DNA of 33,011 nt from JAGNRR01 sp964612525 (GTDB lineage: Bacteria > Bacteroidota > Bacteroidia > Chitinophagales > Chitinophagaceae), in assembly GCA_964612525.1 (NCBI GenBank), contig CAZTCQ010000019.1, positions 1-33,011 on the forward strand, written 5' to 3'. Positions 24,414 through 31,407 of this stretch are shown here, piece after piece. Every line of letters starts with the position of its first letter. Within the stretch, counting starts at the first letter, position 1. A program made the translations under genes and the position numbers. The notes below the pieces were generated by a model. The model saw nothing but the letters and a program-made list of their open reading frames with translations, was not told where the DNA came from and did not search any database.

Positions 24414-24531
24414 GGGATTAGGACTTAGGCAATAGGAATTAGGGTTTTTTCTTTTGACAAAAAACTCAGATTCAATTATCTATATTAAAATTGCTTCTGC
24501 CCTATTCTCTAATGGCTATTGGCTAAGGCCT
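24414..24531. repeat. imperfect inverted repeat of CTATTGsCTAAG-type sequence
   Basis: The arm at 24414-24444 (minus-strand reading CCTATTGCCTAAGTCCT) and the arm at 24500-24531 (plus-strand reading GCTATTGGCTAAGGCCT) match at about 13 of 17 core positions and face each other across roughly 55 bp. They occupy most of the intergenic region between the E1 and DUF1569 genes. Confidence 0.5.
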
Positions 24532-24539
24532 CAAAAAAA

Positions 24540-25001
24540 CTAAACTCCAAACTGCTGCAGGTGATGATCTAAATGCTTGTAAAACATAGTGTTCCATTCG
24601 TTAGCTGAAAGATTGCCAAGCGCATGAGATTCTTTACCATCAAAAGCGGCTTCACCTTCTTTTTGTACGTTCCAAATATGGCTTTGAAGAGCTTGTTTTT
24701 GCTCTTGAAAATCCTGTTCCGCCGGTACAATAAAATCCGGTGCCGTGCGACCATTTTTGGCATAAGGCTTTGTGCCCACAACCGTATTTTTAGCAAATAA
24801 CTTAATCATGAGTTTGGCCAATCCACCCGGTTTCCGAAATTTTGTGGGTTCATAAACCATTTCATAGGGCACATTGCAATGTTTCAACATTTGAGCTACA
24901 TTCATCTTACCCCATTGAGCTTGAGATTCAGAACTCAGATTATTAATTCGGTCAACAAGCCCCTGACTACCTTCTTTTTGAAATATGTTTGGAAAATCCA
25001 T
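24540..25001 (-). CDS. DUF1569 / DinB-like protein
   Basis: 153 residues, no signal peptide. The sequence AQWGKMNVAQMLKHCNVPYEMVYEP, followed by GTKPYAKNGRTAPDF and the C-terminal HALGNLSANEWNTMFYKHLDHHLQQFGV, is the pattern of DUF1569 proteins. Their predicted four-helix DinB-like fold carries a metal-binding His triad (candidate residues: the His in LKHC and those in the HLDHH segment). DinB-superfamily members include thiol-dependent S-transferases and damage-induced proteins; the function of DUF1569 itself is not established. It is a monocistronic gene that starts at an ATG at 25001, divergent from the secreted protein gene at 25104. Confidence 0.8.
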   Translation of the reverse strand: MDFPNIFQKEGSQGLVDRINNLSSESQAQWGKMNVAQMLKHCNVPYEMVYEPTKFRKPGGLAKLMIKLFAKNTVVGTKPYAKNGRTAPDFIVPAEQDFQEQKQALQSHIWNVQKEGEAAFDGKESHALGNLSANEWNTMFYKHLDHHLQQFGV

Positions 25002-25091
25002 TACACAATAATAATGAACTCACTGTGGAATTATAATTTTTTATTCAAAATTGTTTACCACCACTTTAACGCTCTGCATGGAGTTCTTCTT

Positions 25092-25099
25092 TATTTTTA
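25092..25099 (+). promoter_or_regulatory. -7-like box TATTTTTA
   Basis: 4 nt before the ATG at 25104. Confidence 0.45.
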
Positions 25100-25103
25100 A
25101 ACA

Positions 25104-25604
25104 ATGAAATATTTCTTATGGCTCTTATTCACTCTAAGCTCAACTTATTCTTTTGCTCAAAAAAATATTAGTGAGCACGATGCGGTAAAAAAAGTAGCAA
25201 CCACTTTTATTCATCATGTCTTAAAGGAAGAATATGACAAAGCAAAAAAATTGAGTACGAGTGGTACACAATCCATGTTAGATCAAATGAAAATGTACTC
25301 GGCTATGATACCAGACTCTATGGTTTCTGAAATCAACAAACAACGCAAGAAAATGAGAGAAGCAACAATAACTTTCAATAAATTTACGTTTGGGGAGAAT
25401 AATAAAAATAGTTGCACTGCCTATTTCGTAAGCTCAGAGAGACCCAAATCAGAAGAAGCGATTTTTCTGATAAAAAAGGATCAAGCTTGGCTCGTAGCTT
25501 TAGAAGGACTAATGCCTAATCAATCCAAAACGCAAGAAGTGACTCCACCACCGCCACCACCTCGGGAGCCTATAGCGCCTAAAAATTCCGAAAGAGAACA
25601 CTAA
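25104..25604 (+). CDS. small secreted protein with NTF2/DUF4878-like region and proline tail
   Basis: 166 residues. Signal peptide MKYFLWLLFTLSSTYSFAQ. The body begins with a helix (HDAVKKVATTFIHHVLKEEYDKAKKLSTSGTQSMLDQM). Strands follow (TITFNKFTFGENNKNSCTAYFVSS, EEAIFLIKKDQAWLVAL). This is the helix-then-curved-sheet pattern of DUF4878/NTF2-like periplasmic proteins, which are thought to bind small ligands or partner proteins. The C-terminus is low complexity: PPPPPPREPIAPKNSEREH, a proline run and a charged end that could be a flexible spacer. The family call is only suggestive, and no catalytic residues are visible. A terminator follows directly. Confidence 0.7.
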   Translation: MKYFLWLLFTLSSTYSFAQKNISEHDAVKKVATTFIHHVLKEEYDKAKKLSTSGTQSMLDQMKMYSAMIPDSMVSEINKQRKKMREATITFNKFTFGENNKNSCTAYFVSSERPKSEEAIFLIKKDQAWLVALEGLMPNQSKTQEVTPPPPPPREPIAPKNSEREH

Positions 25605-25640
25605 AAAACGCCCTCCTAGGGAGAGCGTAATTTTTTTTAG
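25605..25640. terminator. bidirectional terminator
   Basis: Stem 25609-25616 (CGCCCTCC) with 25620-25627 (GGAGAGCG), one mismatch, 3-nt loop. It is flanked by an A-run on the left and TAATTTTTTTT on the right, so it can serve both the gene at 25104 and the convergent T9SS cargo gene. Confidence 0.8.
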
Positions 25641-25655
25641 AAATTTTAAAATCGA

Positions 25656-26657
25656 TTACTTCTTAGTAAACTGATAGAAAACGGATTGATTGTTATACTG
25701 AGCTTGTAACACATAATTACTAGCTGGTAAATTATTCATATCAATTGTATTGGTCTGTCCTGTCACTTTTTGTTGTGATACCACTCTACCACTCATATCC
25801 ATAATTCGAATTACGGCATCGCCTTGGATAGGGTTCGCAAAATCTAAATGAGCTTCAGAGTTTACTAGCGTTGGATAAAAAGATAATTCATCATTTAGTT
25901 TTACTTTATTATCTACACCCACTGCAAACCCAGGCGCAAAACGAATTACAGTGCCATTAGCAGGCCACACGGAAATTCCCCAATCGTTAGAAGGATAATT
26001 GGATGAATTAAAGGAATCTATTGAAACAGGATTTAAAGAGGTCAAATAGTTCCAGGCATCAAATTCATCTAAAGCCATATCGTAACTATCAGTGATACCA
26101 AATGGTACTTTCGTAGCCTCAATTCTATGCTCAAAGTTAGCGATTTGACTGTTGCCAAATCTCAACTCGAAAGCATTATCAGCCTCATAAAACCAAGCTT
26201 GCATATTAATAAAATCATTGGTAGTATTTGAATCGCTAAACTCAGAATAGAACCCAGCATTATTCCATTCAATTTTAGCTATTTGGTTACCAGAAGTACC
26301 ATCTGTTTTGTGAGAGATTGTTGAAGCAGGATTACCCATCACGGAAGCTCTGTCTACAATATCAACTATTGCATTGTAAATATTTACAATACCAGACAAA
26401 CCAGTAGTCAACTCTAGACCTAAAGAAAGGTTACTACCATCGATATACATATTGCTAGTACTATTGCCACCAATGGAATGCGTAAATCCTAAGGGTATTA
26501 CAGCATCTGGATCATCCCATCCTGGTGCTAAAGGCAAAACAGTAGGGTTAGACAAATCAGTATAGGCTTCATTAGATACTGTCACTACCCAACCAGTCGG
26601 CAAAGCAGTACTTGCTAGGGTTAAAAGAATTAAGGGAATAAATAGGAGTTTTTTCAT
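25656..26657 (-). CDS. secreted protein with T9SS C-terminal sorting domain
   Basis: 333 residues. Signal peptide MKKLLFIPLILLTLASTALP. The mature region is beta-rich and Asn/Ser/Asp-rich with no catalytic motif I recognise (for example GFTHSIGGNSTSNMYIDGSNLSLGLE, AKIEWNNAGFYSEFSDSNTTNDFINMQAWFYEADNAFELRFG). This resembles surface beta-sandwich modules of Bacteroidota. The last ~75 residues (LSFYPTLVNSEAHLDFANPIQGDAVIRIMDMSGRVVSQQKV...NLPASNYVLQAQYNNQSVFYQFTKK) are a type A T9SS sorting domain, with FYPT in place of the common VYPNP. Predicted to be exported to the cell surface or medium by type IX secretion. It is monocistronic between two terminators. Confidence 0.88.
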   Translation of the reverse strand: MKKLLFIPLILLTLASTALPTGWVVTVSNEAYTDLSNPTVLPLAPGWDDPDAVIPLGFTHSIGGNSTSNMYIDGSNLSLGLELTTGLSGIVNIYNAIVDIVDRASVMGNPASTISHKTDGTSGNQIAKIEWNNAGFYSEFSDSNTTNDFINMQAWFYEADNAFELRFGNSQIANFEHRIEATKVPFGITDSYDMALDEFDAWNYLTSLNPVSIDSFNSSNYPSNDWGISVWPANGTVIRFAPGFAVGVDNKVKLNDELSFYPTLVNSEAHLDFANPIQGDAVIRIMDMSGRVVSQQKVTGQTNTIDMNNLPASNYVLQAQYNNQSVFYQFTKK

Positions 26658-26694
26658 GATATAAATTTTAAGTAAAAATAATTAAAAAAAGTCA

Positions 26695-26734
26695 GAAAAT
26701 AAAAAATGCTCTCACAGGCAATGTGAGAGCATTT
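26695..26734 (-). terminator. terminator of the groESL operon
   Basis: A 13-bp perfect stem (26704-26716 with 26722-26734, AAATGCTCTCACA), 5-nt loop. On the minus strand it is followed by a TTTTTTATTTT tract, 25 nt after the groEL stop. Confidence 0.9.
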
Positions 26735-26759
26735 ATCTATAAAAATGATTTTCCAATGT

Positions 26760-28370
26760 TTACATCATTCCTGGCATACCTCCCATTTCTGGACCATGGC
26801 TATGCGGTGCTTCTGGCTCAGGCTTGTCAGCAATTACACACTCAGTAGTGAGTAACATACCCGCAATCGAAGCAGCATTTTCTAGTGCTACACGACTCAC
26901 TTTCGTTGGATCTAAAACTCCTGCTTTTTGTAAGTCTTGATACTTTTCACTTCTTGCGTTAAAGCCATTCCAACCTTTTGCATCTCGAACTTTTTGAACA
27001 ATAATACTACCTTCTAATCCAGCATTTGCTACAATCTGACGCAATGGCTCTTCTAAAGATCGACGTACAATAGCTACACCCGTAGTTTCATCTCCATTTT
27101 CACCTTCTACTTTATCTAGTGATTTAATAGCTCGGATAAAAGCAGTTCCGCCTCCTGGTACGATTCCTTCTTCTACGGCAGCTCTCGTTGCATGCAAAGC
27201 GTCATCCACTCTGTCTTTCTTTTCTTTCATTTCAACTTCGGTAGCAGCACCTACATAAAGAACAGCTACTCCTCCGCTCAACTTCGCTAAACGCTCTTGT
27301 AGTTTTTCTTTATCATAGTCACTTGTAGAAGTGCCAATCTGTGTTTCGATTTGCTTGATGCGCGCTTTGATAGCAGTCCCTTTTCCTTTACCGCCAACGA
27401 TAGTAGTGTTGTCCTTGTCAATCGTCATGCTTTCACAAGTGCCTAAAGCGTCCATATCAGCTGCTTCCAGATTGTGACCTGTTTCTTCACTAATAACTGT
27501 TCCGCCAGTAAGTATAGCGATATCGTTCAACATTTCTTTACGACGATCTCCAAACCCTGGTGCTTTCACAGCAGCGATTTTAATCGTTCCGCGCAATTTG
27601 TTTACAACCAAAGTAGCTAATGCTTCACCTTCTAAATCTTCAGCAATAATTACCAATGCCTTTCCGGTCTGAGCTACTTTTTCTAAAATGTGAAGAATTT
27701 CTTTCATAGTAGAAATCTTTTTATCACAAATCAAAATGTAAGGATTCTCCAACTCAGTGTTCATTTTCTCACTATTCGTTACGAAGTAAGGAGATAAATA
27801 ACCTCTATCAAATTGCATTCCTTCTACTACGTCTACAGTAGTATCCGTTCCTTTTGCTTCTTCCACCGTAATTACGCCAGAAGTACCTACTTTTTGCATG
27901 GCTTGTGCAATCAAGGTTCCTATTTCCGCATCATTGTTTGCAGAAATCGTTCCTACTTGCTTTATTTTTTCATTGTCGCTTCCTACTTTTTGACTTTGCT
28001 TTGCTAAGCTAGCCACAACCGTTTCCACTGCTTTGTCAATTCCACGTTTCAAATCCATTGGATTTGCTCCCGCTGCTACATTTCTCAATCCTTCTTTGAT
28101 AATGGATTGAGCCAGCACGGTAGCCGTAGTCGTTCCGTCACCCGCAACATCAGCTGTTTTAGAAGCTACCTCTTTCGCCATTTGCGCACCCATGTTTTCA
28201 AAAGAATCTTCTAATTCAATTTCTTTGGCTACTGTCACACCATCTTTAGTGATTTGAGGTGCACCGAATTTCTTTTCGATTACTACGTTACGACCTTTAG
28301 GCCCTAAGGTCACTTTTACAGCGTCTGCTAGTTTATCTACACCCGCTTTCATTTTGTTACGAGCGTCTAG
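26760..28370 (-). CDS. groEL: chaperonin GroEL (5' end lost in an assembly gap)
   Basis: 536 residues are visible, beginning at LDARNKMKAGVDKLADAVKVTLGPKGRNVVIEKKFG. GroEL normally has only some 6-9 residues before this, so those and the start codon lie in the Ns at 28371-28470. The ATP site DGTTTATVLAQ, the apical-domain segment with EGMQFDRGYLSPYFVTN, the equatorial GIVPGGGTAFIRA and the Gly/Met tail MGGMPGMM are all intact. With GroES it forms the ATP-driven folding cage for cytosolic proteins; it is essential and heat-inducible in most bacteria. A reading that runs through the Ns into groES as one 660-residue protein is false. Transcribed after groES; the terminator is at 26695-26734. Confidence 0.96.
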   Translation of the reverse strand, partial: LDARNKMKAGVDKLADAVKVTLGPKGRNVVIEKKFGAPQITKDGVTVAKEIELEDSFENMGAQMAKEVASKTADVAGDGTTTATVLAQSIIKEGLRNVAAGANPMDLKRGIDKAVETVVASLAKQSQKVGSDNEKIKQVGTISANNDAEIGTLIAQAMQKVGTSGVITVEEAKGTDTTVDVVEGMQFDRGYLSPYFVTNSEKMNTELENPYILICDKKISTMKEILHILEKVAQTGKALVIIAEDLEGEALATLVVNKLRGTIKIAAVKAPGFGDRRKEMLNDIAILTGGTVISEETGHNLEAADMDALGTCESMTIDKDNTTIVGGKGKGTAIKARIKQIETQIGTSTSDYDKEKLQERLAKLSGGVAVLYVGAATEVEMKEKKDRVDDALHATRAAVEEGIVPGGGTAFIRAIKSLDKVEGENGDETTGVAIVRRSLEEPLRQIVANAGLEGSIIVQKVRDAKGWNGFNARSEKYQDLQKAGVLDPTKVSRVALENAASIAGMLLTTECVIADKPEPEAPHSHGPEMGGMPGMM

Positions 28371-28470
28371 NNNNNNNNNNNNNNNNNNNNNNNNNNNNNN
28401 NNNNNNNNNNNNNNNNNNNNNNNNNNNNNNNNNNNNNNNNNNNNNNNNNNNNNNNNNNNNNNNNNNNNNN
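28371..28470. other. scaffold gap (100 N) between groES and groEL
   Basis: Exactly 100 N. Unlike the gap at 21660, the flanks show no shared sequence. It should hold the last few codons of groES, the short intergenic region and the groEL start. Confidence 0.95.
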
Positions 28471-28742
28471 GCCAATATATCGCTCTCGCGCATGATTAAA
28501 TAGTCGGTTCCGTCTACGTTCAGCTCAGTTCCTGCATATTTACCATACAAAACTGTATTTCCTGTTTTTACCGTCATTGGCTCTTCTGGTTTTCCGTTAC
28601 CCACAGCAATTACTTTCCCCCGTTGTGGTTTCTCTGTTGCCGTGTCAGGAATAATAATTCCTCCCGCTGATGTAGTTTCAGCTTCAGCCGCTTGTACTAA
28701 AACTCTGTCGTGTAGCGGAGTTATGTTTACTTTTTTTGCCAT
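28471..28742 (-). CDS. groES: co-chaperonin GroES (3' end lost in an assembly gap)
   Basis: About 90 residues are visible from the ATG at 28742: VNITPLHDRVLVQAAEAETTSAGGIIIPDTATEKPQRGKVIAVGNGK, with the mobile loop (AETTSAGGIIIPD) that contacts GroEL. The remainder, YGKYAGTELNVDGTDYLIMRESDIL, normally lacks only two to four residues before the stop. It caps the GroEL ring as a heptamer. Upstream (28743-28880) is a leader of about 110 nt with a TACTTTTG -7 box. I see no CIRCE element (TTAGCACTC-N9-GAGTGCTAA) and thus no sign of HrcA control; two CAATATTGCA repeats flank the promoter instead. Confidence 0.95.
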
Positions 28743-28830
28743 AATCGTTCTTCGTTTTTTATAAAATAGTTTAATGAAATTCTATACCCCTTCCTTCATC
28801 ACAGAATATGCCAATAAAAATGCTATCCGT

Positions 28831-28880
28831 CAATATTGCAGTAAAGGTTTAGAATCGCACAAAAGTAGGACAATATTGCA
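28831..28880 (-). promoter_or_regulatory. groESL promoter box flanked by two CAATATTGCA repeats
   Basis: TACTTTTG (minus strand, 28867-28860) matches the -7 consensus. Ten-base direct repeats CAATATTGCA lie at 28831-28840 and 28871-28880, exactly 40 bp apart, each with the 8-bp palindrome CAATATTG. One is upstream and one downstream of the predicted start site, as expected for paired operators. No TTG -33 element at proper spacing was seen. Confidence 0.5.
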
Positions 28881-28992
28881 CGGCCTCCCTTTAAAATCCT
28901 TATAAAATGGCAGTTCAGAATCATTACTTTGGTCGGCCTGCATGAAAAGGGTAATAATTTAGAAATGTTAAAAAAAGCTGAGAAACGAACTA

Positions 28993-29026
28993 TTGACATT
29001 CTAACCGCCTAAAACAGTTATATTTG
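28993..29026 (+). promoter_or_regulatory. promoter TTG-N23-TATATTTG of the Cys/Lys-rich gene
   Basis: TTG at 28993-28995, perfect -7 box TATATTTG at 29019-29026, spacing 23 nt. The leader to the ATG at 29051 is about 18-20 nt. This is one of the best promoter matches in the window, suggesting strong expression. Confidence 0.7.
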
Positions 29027-29050
29027 CATTAAATCATAAAGAACTTAAAA

Positions 29051-29416
29051 ATGAAAAAAATTATTCTATTAGCTCTTACAGTATTACTTTCAGCAGGTGT
29101 TGTAGTGGCAGACAAAAAATGTTGTAAAAACAAAGCAAAATGTACAAAAACTGCTTGTGCGAAAAAATCATGTAGCAAAACAGCTTCTAAGAAAGCTTGT
29201 TGCAGCAAAACGGCAGCAAAAACTTGTAACAAAACAGCTTCCGCCTCTAAGAAAGCATGTTGCAGTAAAACAGCCGCTAAAACTTGTAACAAATCAACAG
29301 CAAAAAAAGCATGTTGCAAGAAAAAAGGAATGTCGACAGTAAGTAATACTAAGACAGGTGCTAAAGTTTCTAAGAAAGTTGAGACTGTAAACTCTCACGC
29401 TGGTCACAATCACTAA
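29051..29416 (+). CDS. secreted Cys/Lys-rich repeat protein, unknown function
   Basis: 121 residues. Signal peptide MKKIILLALTVLLSAGVVVA (cleavage before D21). The mature ~101 residues contain 13 Cys and 28 Lys, only two acidic residues, almost no large hydrophobics, and a His-rich end (SHAGHNH). A 16-residue unit SKKACCSKTAAKTCNK occurs twice without change (46-61 and 66-81, period 20), and a third partial copy AKKACCKKK follows (84-92). Other Cys lie in DKKCCKNKAKC and ACAKKSC. This suggests a strongly basic, metal- or disulfide-loaded periplasmic or outer-surface protein, perhaps metal-binding, but the name of a family escapes me. The strong promoter and strong terminator on either side support a real gene, although low-complexity Ala/Lys/Thr codon runs also give long shadow ORFs here. 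Confidence 0.8.
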   Translation: MKKIILLALTVLLSAGVVVADKKCCKNKAKCTKTACAKKSCSKTASKKACCSKTAAKTCNKTASASKKACCSKTAAKTCNKSTAKKACCKKKGMSTVSNTKTGAKVSKKVETVNSHAGHNH

Positions 29417-29438
29417 TAAGTTTAAAATAAATATACTA

Positions 29439-29470
29439 AAACCGTTACGCATTAGCGTAGCGGTTTTTTT
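29439..29470 (+). terminator. terminator of the Cys/Lys-rich gene
   Basis: A 12-bp stem (29439-29450 with 29455-29466, one G-T pair), loop ATTA, then TTTT. It abuts the gldB stop codon at 29469-29471. Confidence 0.9.
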
Positions 29471-30518
29471 ATGGCTTATACTTTGCCGCACGCAAGAACT
29501 GCTGTGCGGGTAACTTGCTCTTCATTAAAGAAGACATGCTTTCTTGAGGATGTTGTTTCATATAATTTCTTACTACTTGCCACCCAAGCCATGAACCCAT
29601 ATTACCCGGAGATTCTGGCGGCATCCCTGCCGTGTTGGGTCCATCATTAATGAAGGGCATTATATCCTGCCAAGTAGTAGAATACATCAATTCTTTTTTG
29701 GCAAAAAAGTAATAAACCCCTTCTTCATTTTGCTTGCACCACTCAGCTTGCTTGGGCGTGTAACCAACAATGAGTGCCTCAGATTTGTCTCGACAAACCT
29801 GCTCCACAAAATATAATTCTTTGCCTTTGTACAACATCATTTCTAGGAGCGACTTTCCTTCATACTCAAACGGAAATTTAGCCTCAAAAATAGCTTTGGC
29901 CACCTCCACCGCAATGCGCCCAGGCACTCTATTCTTGATTTCATAAGCAGGGATTTGCACTGAGGCATAAAAAGGAAATTGCTCCCCCAGATACATGTCT
30001 AAGCCAACGCCAATTGCACTGTCAATTGTAATAGCACTCCATAGGTTCAGGCCTGAAATAAAGTAGAAAACCTCTTCTTGCCGTTCTTCAGGAAAAAAAT
30101 AGGATATATTCTTAAATGTAGTTTCCAGCTCCTGGTCTAATTGTTTCGTATCCGGAAAATGTTTCTGAACAGTGTCATACAAATTTCTATAATCGGGCAA
30201 GGTCAGAAACTGACGAATCGCCGTATCAAAACGAGGCGTGCCCGCCTTTCCAAAACCAGCTAAGGTACTCGTATACAAATTTGTAAAATTCGGGTGCTTT
30301 TTCCCAAGTTGGTCTAAGCTTGCATAGAGGTCAGTGGTGTCCAACTGAAAAAATAATTGGTCATAACGAATGGGTTCTACTTGTAGTTTGATATGACTGG
30401 TATCCAGGCTCTCTTTAGTTTTCGTATCATCGCACGACATTAAAAAGGCAAAGCCTAAATAACAAATAATTAAAGCAATAGGGACACTTGTTCGGTAGGG
30501 AGTTGAGTATTTTTGCAC
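29469..30518 (-). CDS. gldB: gliding-motility lipoprotein GldB
   Basis: 349 residues from a GTG at 30518. A TTG at 30539 is in frame but lies upstream of the -7-like box TAATTTTA (30532-30525), which is 6 nt before the GTG. The leader ends in a lipobox FLMSC (Cys29). The mature protein has the GldB pattern: IRYDQLFFQLDTTDLYASLDQLGKKHPNF, LYTSTLAGFG, ISYFFPEERQEEVFYFISGLN, GLDMYLGEQFPFY, LLEMMLYKGKELYFVEQV and the PESPGNMGSWLGWQVVRNYMKQHP end. GldB is a membrane lipoprotein needed for gliding and T9SS function in Flavobacterium; homologues are also found in non-gliding Bacteroidota. Its closeness to nadE matches the gldB-nadE neighbourhood of the phylum. It is divergent from the beta-barrel gene. 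Confidence 0.88.
   Translation of the reverse strand: MQKYSTPYRTSVPIALIICYLGFAFLMSCDDTKTKESLDTSHIKLQVEPIRYDQLFFQLDTTDLYASLDQLGKKHPNFTNLYTSTLAGFGKAGTPRFDTAIRQFLTLPDYRNLYDTVQKHFPDTKQLDQELETTFKNISYFFPEERQEEVFYFISGLNLWSAITIDSAIGVGLDMYLGEQFPFYASVQIPAYEIKNRVPGRIAVEVAKAIFEAKFPFEYEGKSLLEMMLYKGKELYFVEQVCRDKSEALIVGYTPKQAEWCKQNEEGVYYFFAKKELMYSTTWQDIMPFINDGPNTAGMPPESPGNMGSWLGWQVVRNYMKQHPQESMSSLMKSKLPAQQFLRAAKYKP
30488..30515 (+). promoter_or_regulatory. promoter TTG-N17-TATTTTTG of the beta-barrel gene
   Basis: TTG at 30488-30490 and a perfect -7 box TATTTTTG at 30508-30515, spacing 17 nt. The leader to the ATG at 30575 is about 54 nt. The element overlaps the first codons of the divergent gldB gene. 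Confidence 0.65.
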
Positions 30519-30524
30519 AGTCCT

Positions 30525-30532
30525 TAAAATTA
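30525..30532 (-). promoter_or_regulatory. -7-like box TAATTTTA of gldB
   Basis: 6 nt before the GTG at 30518 on the minus strand. It overlaps the region of the divergent beta-barrel promoter, so the two could compete for polymerase. Confidence 0.4.
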
Positions 30533-30574
30533 GAAACAAAGAAACAATAAAGGACGTCTATAAAATTTAAAATT

Positions 30575-31330
30575 ATGAAAAAATTAATCTTATTAACCGT
30601 TGTAAGCTGTGTAATGGCCTCTACATCATTTGCCCAAGACACGAAAGTAGAAGACGTAATCAAGCGTTACCGCTTCGGCCTTTTTGTAGGCCCTACATTT
30701 AATTCACTTAAAAACACAGTGGACAAAGTGGAAGACAAGCAAGGTAATTATGACCTCACAAAAGGATCAGGTCGCACAAGCCTGAGCGTTGGTATAACTG
30801 CTGAATTAGCCTTAAACGAAAAATATCACCTTTATTCTGGAGTAGGTCTAGATTGGAACGGTGGACAAATTACTGCTGTTCATGATCCAGCATCAACTTT
30901 AGATCCTGACTATGCTAGCTCGGCGGTTATTGATTACAAAGCTCAGTTTTTATCGGCTCCTCTAGGTTTAAAAATGTACGCTGCTGAATTTGGTGACGTG
31001 AAAATTTTTGCCAAAACAGGTATCGACATTGCTTTATTATTAAGCCAAAAAGGAGATTATACCTTAACAGGAGCTGCGGTTACAGACTCAGCAGGTACCA
31101 ATCAAAAAATTAATGATGTAGGTAGAGTTGTTCCGGTCAACGTTGGTTGGCACATAGGTGCAGGTGCTGAATATTCTCTTTCAAACGGAAGCGCTGTTTA
31201 TGGTGCGATTCTTTACAGAAATGGATTTACAGATTATACAACGCCAAGTTTAAACGAAAAAGGACATCGCTTTTCTGACGGAAATATTCGTTCGAACACA
31301 ATTGCCGTTCGTATTGGATACTTCTTTTAA
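30575..31330 (+). CDS. outer membrane beta-barrel protein (PorT-like)
   Basis: 251 residues. Signal peptide MKKLILLTVVSCVMASTSFAQ. The mature sequence alternates amphipathic strands: YRFGLFVGPTFNSL, SLSVGITAELALNEKYHLYSGVGLDWNGG, FLSAPLGLKMYAAEFGDVKIFAKTGIDIALLLS and NVGWHIGAGAEYSLSNGSAVYGAILYRNGFTDY. The last strand ends NTIAVRIGYFF, i.e. the terminal aromatic signal for the Bam complex. This fits an eight-stranded outer-membrane barrel of the PorT/OMP_b-brl type; the precise role is not determined. It has its own promoter and terminator, so it is monocistronic. T9SS association would be only a guess from its neighbourhood (gldB). Confidence 0.85.
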   Translation: MKKLILLTVVSCVMASTSFAQDTKVEDVIKRYRFGLFVGPTFNSLKNTVDKVEDKQGNYDLTKGSGRTSLSVGITAELALNEKYHLYSGVGLDWNGGQITAVHDPASTLDPDYASSAVIDYKAQFLSAPLGLKMYAAEFGDVKIFAKTGIDIALLLSQKGDYTLTGAAVTDSAGTNQKINDVGRVVPVNVGWHIGAGAEYSLSNGSAVYGAILYRNGFTDYTTPSLNEKGHRFSDGNIRSNTIAVRIGYFF

Positions 31331-31356
31331 TTAAAAATAGTAAACTGATTTCAAAG

Positions 31357-31387
31357 ACCACTGCGCAAAAAGCGTGGTGGTTTTTTT
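31357..31387 (+). terminator. terminator of the beta-barrel gene
   Basis: A hairpin ACCAC-(T)-GC with GC-GTGGT (31358-31378, one bulge) followed by a run of seven T. It ends about 20 nt before the nadE start. Confidence 0.75.
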
Positions 31388-31393
31388 ATGTTT

Positions 31394-31401
31394 TATCTTT
31401 A
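31394..31401 (+). promoter_or_regulatory. -7-like box TATCTTTA of nadE
   Basis: Identical to the box before the thioredoxin-like gene; 6 nt before the ATG at 31408. Confidence 0.45.
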
Positions 31402-31407
31402 CCCTAA

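Larger units (their letters stand above)
28743..29050. promoter_or_regulatory. 308-bp divergent regulatory region between groES and the Cys/Lys-rich gene
   Basis: No convincing ORF. It contains the groES -7 box and flanking repeats (28831-28880) and the promoter of the gene at 29051 (28993-29026). The stretch 28881-28992 shows nothing I can assign beyond a TACTTTGG sequence. Confidence 0.6.

Noticed and set aside
26760..28742. A single 660-residue GroES-GroEL fusion protein
   Set aside because: The frame crosses 100 Ns of arbitrary length; both genes have normal ends apart from the few codons lost in the gap.
28743..28900. CIRCE/HrcA operator before groES
   Set aside because: No TTAGCACTC-N9-GAGTGCTAA or close variant is present on either strand.
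29186..29293. CRISPR-like or minisatellite array
   Set aside because: Only two copies and a partial third, in frame within a protein gene, without unique spacers.
29029..29342. Other long ORFs on both strands over the Cys/Lys-rich gene
   Set aside because: They are shadows created by its repetitive AAA/GCA/TGT codon pattern. Only the frame at 29051 has a promoter, signal peptide and matching terminator.
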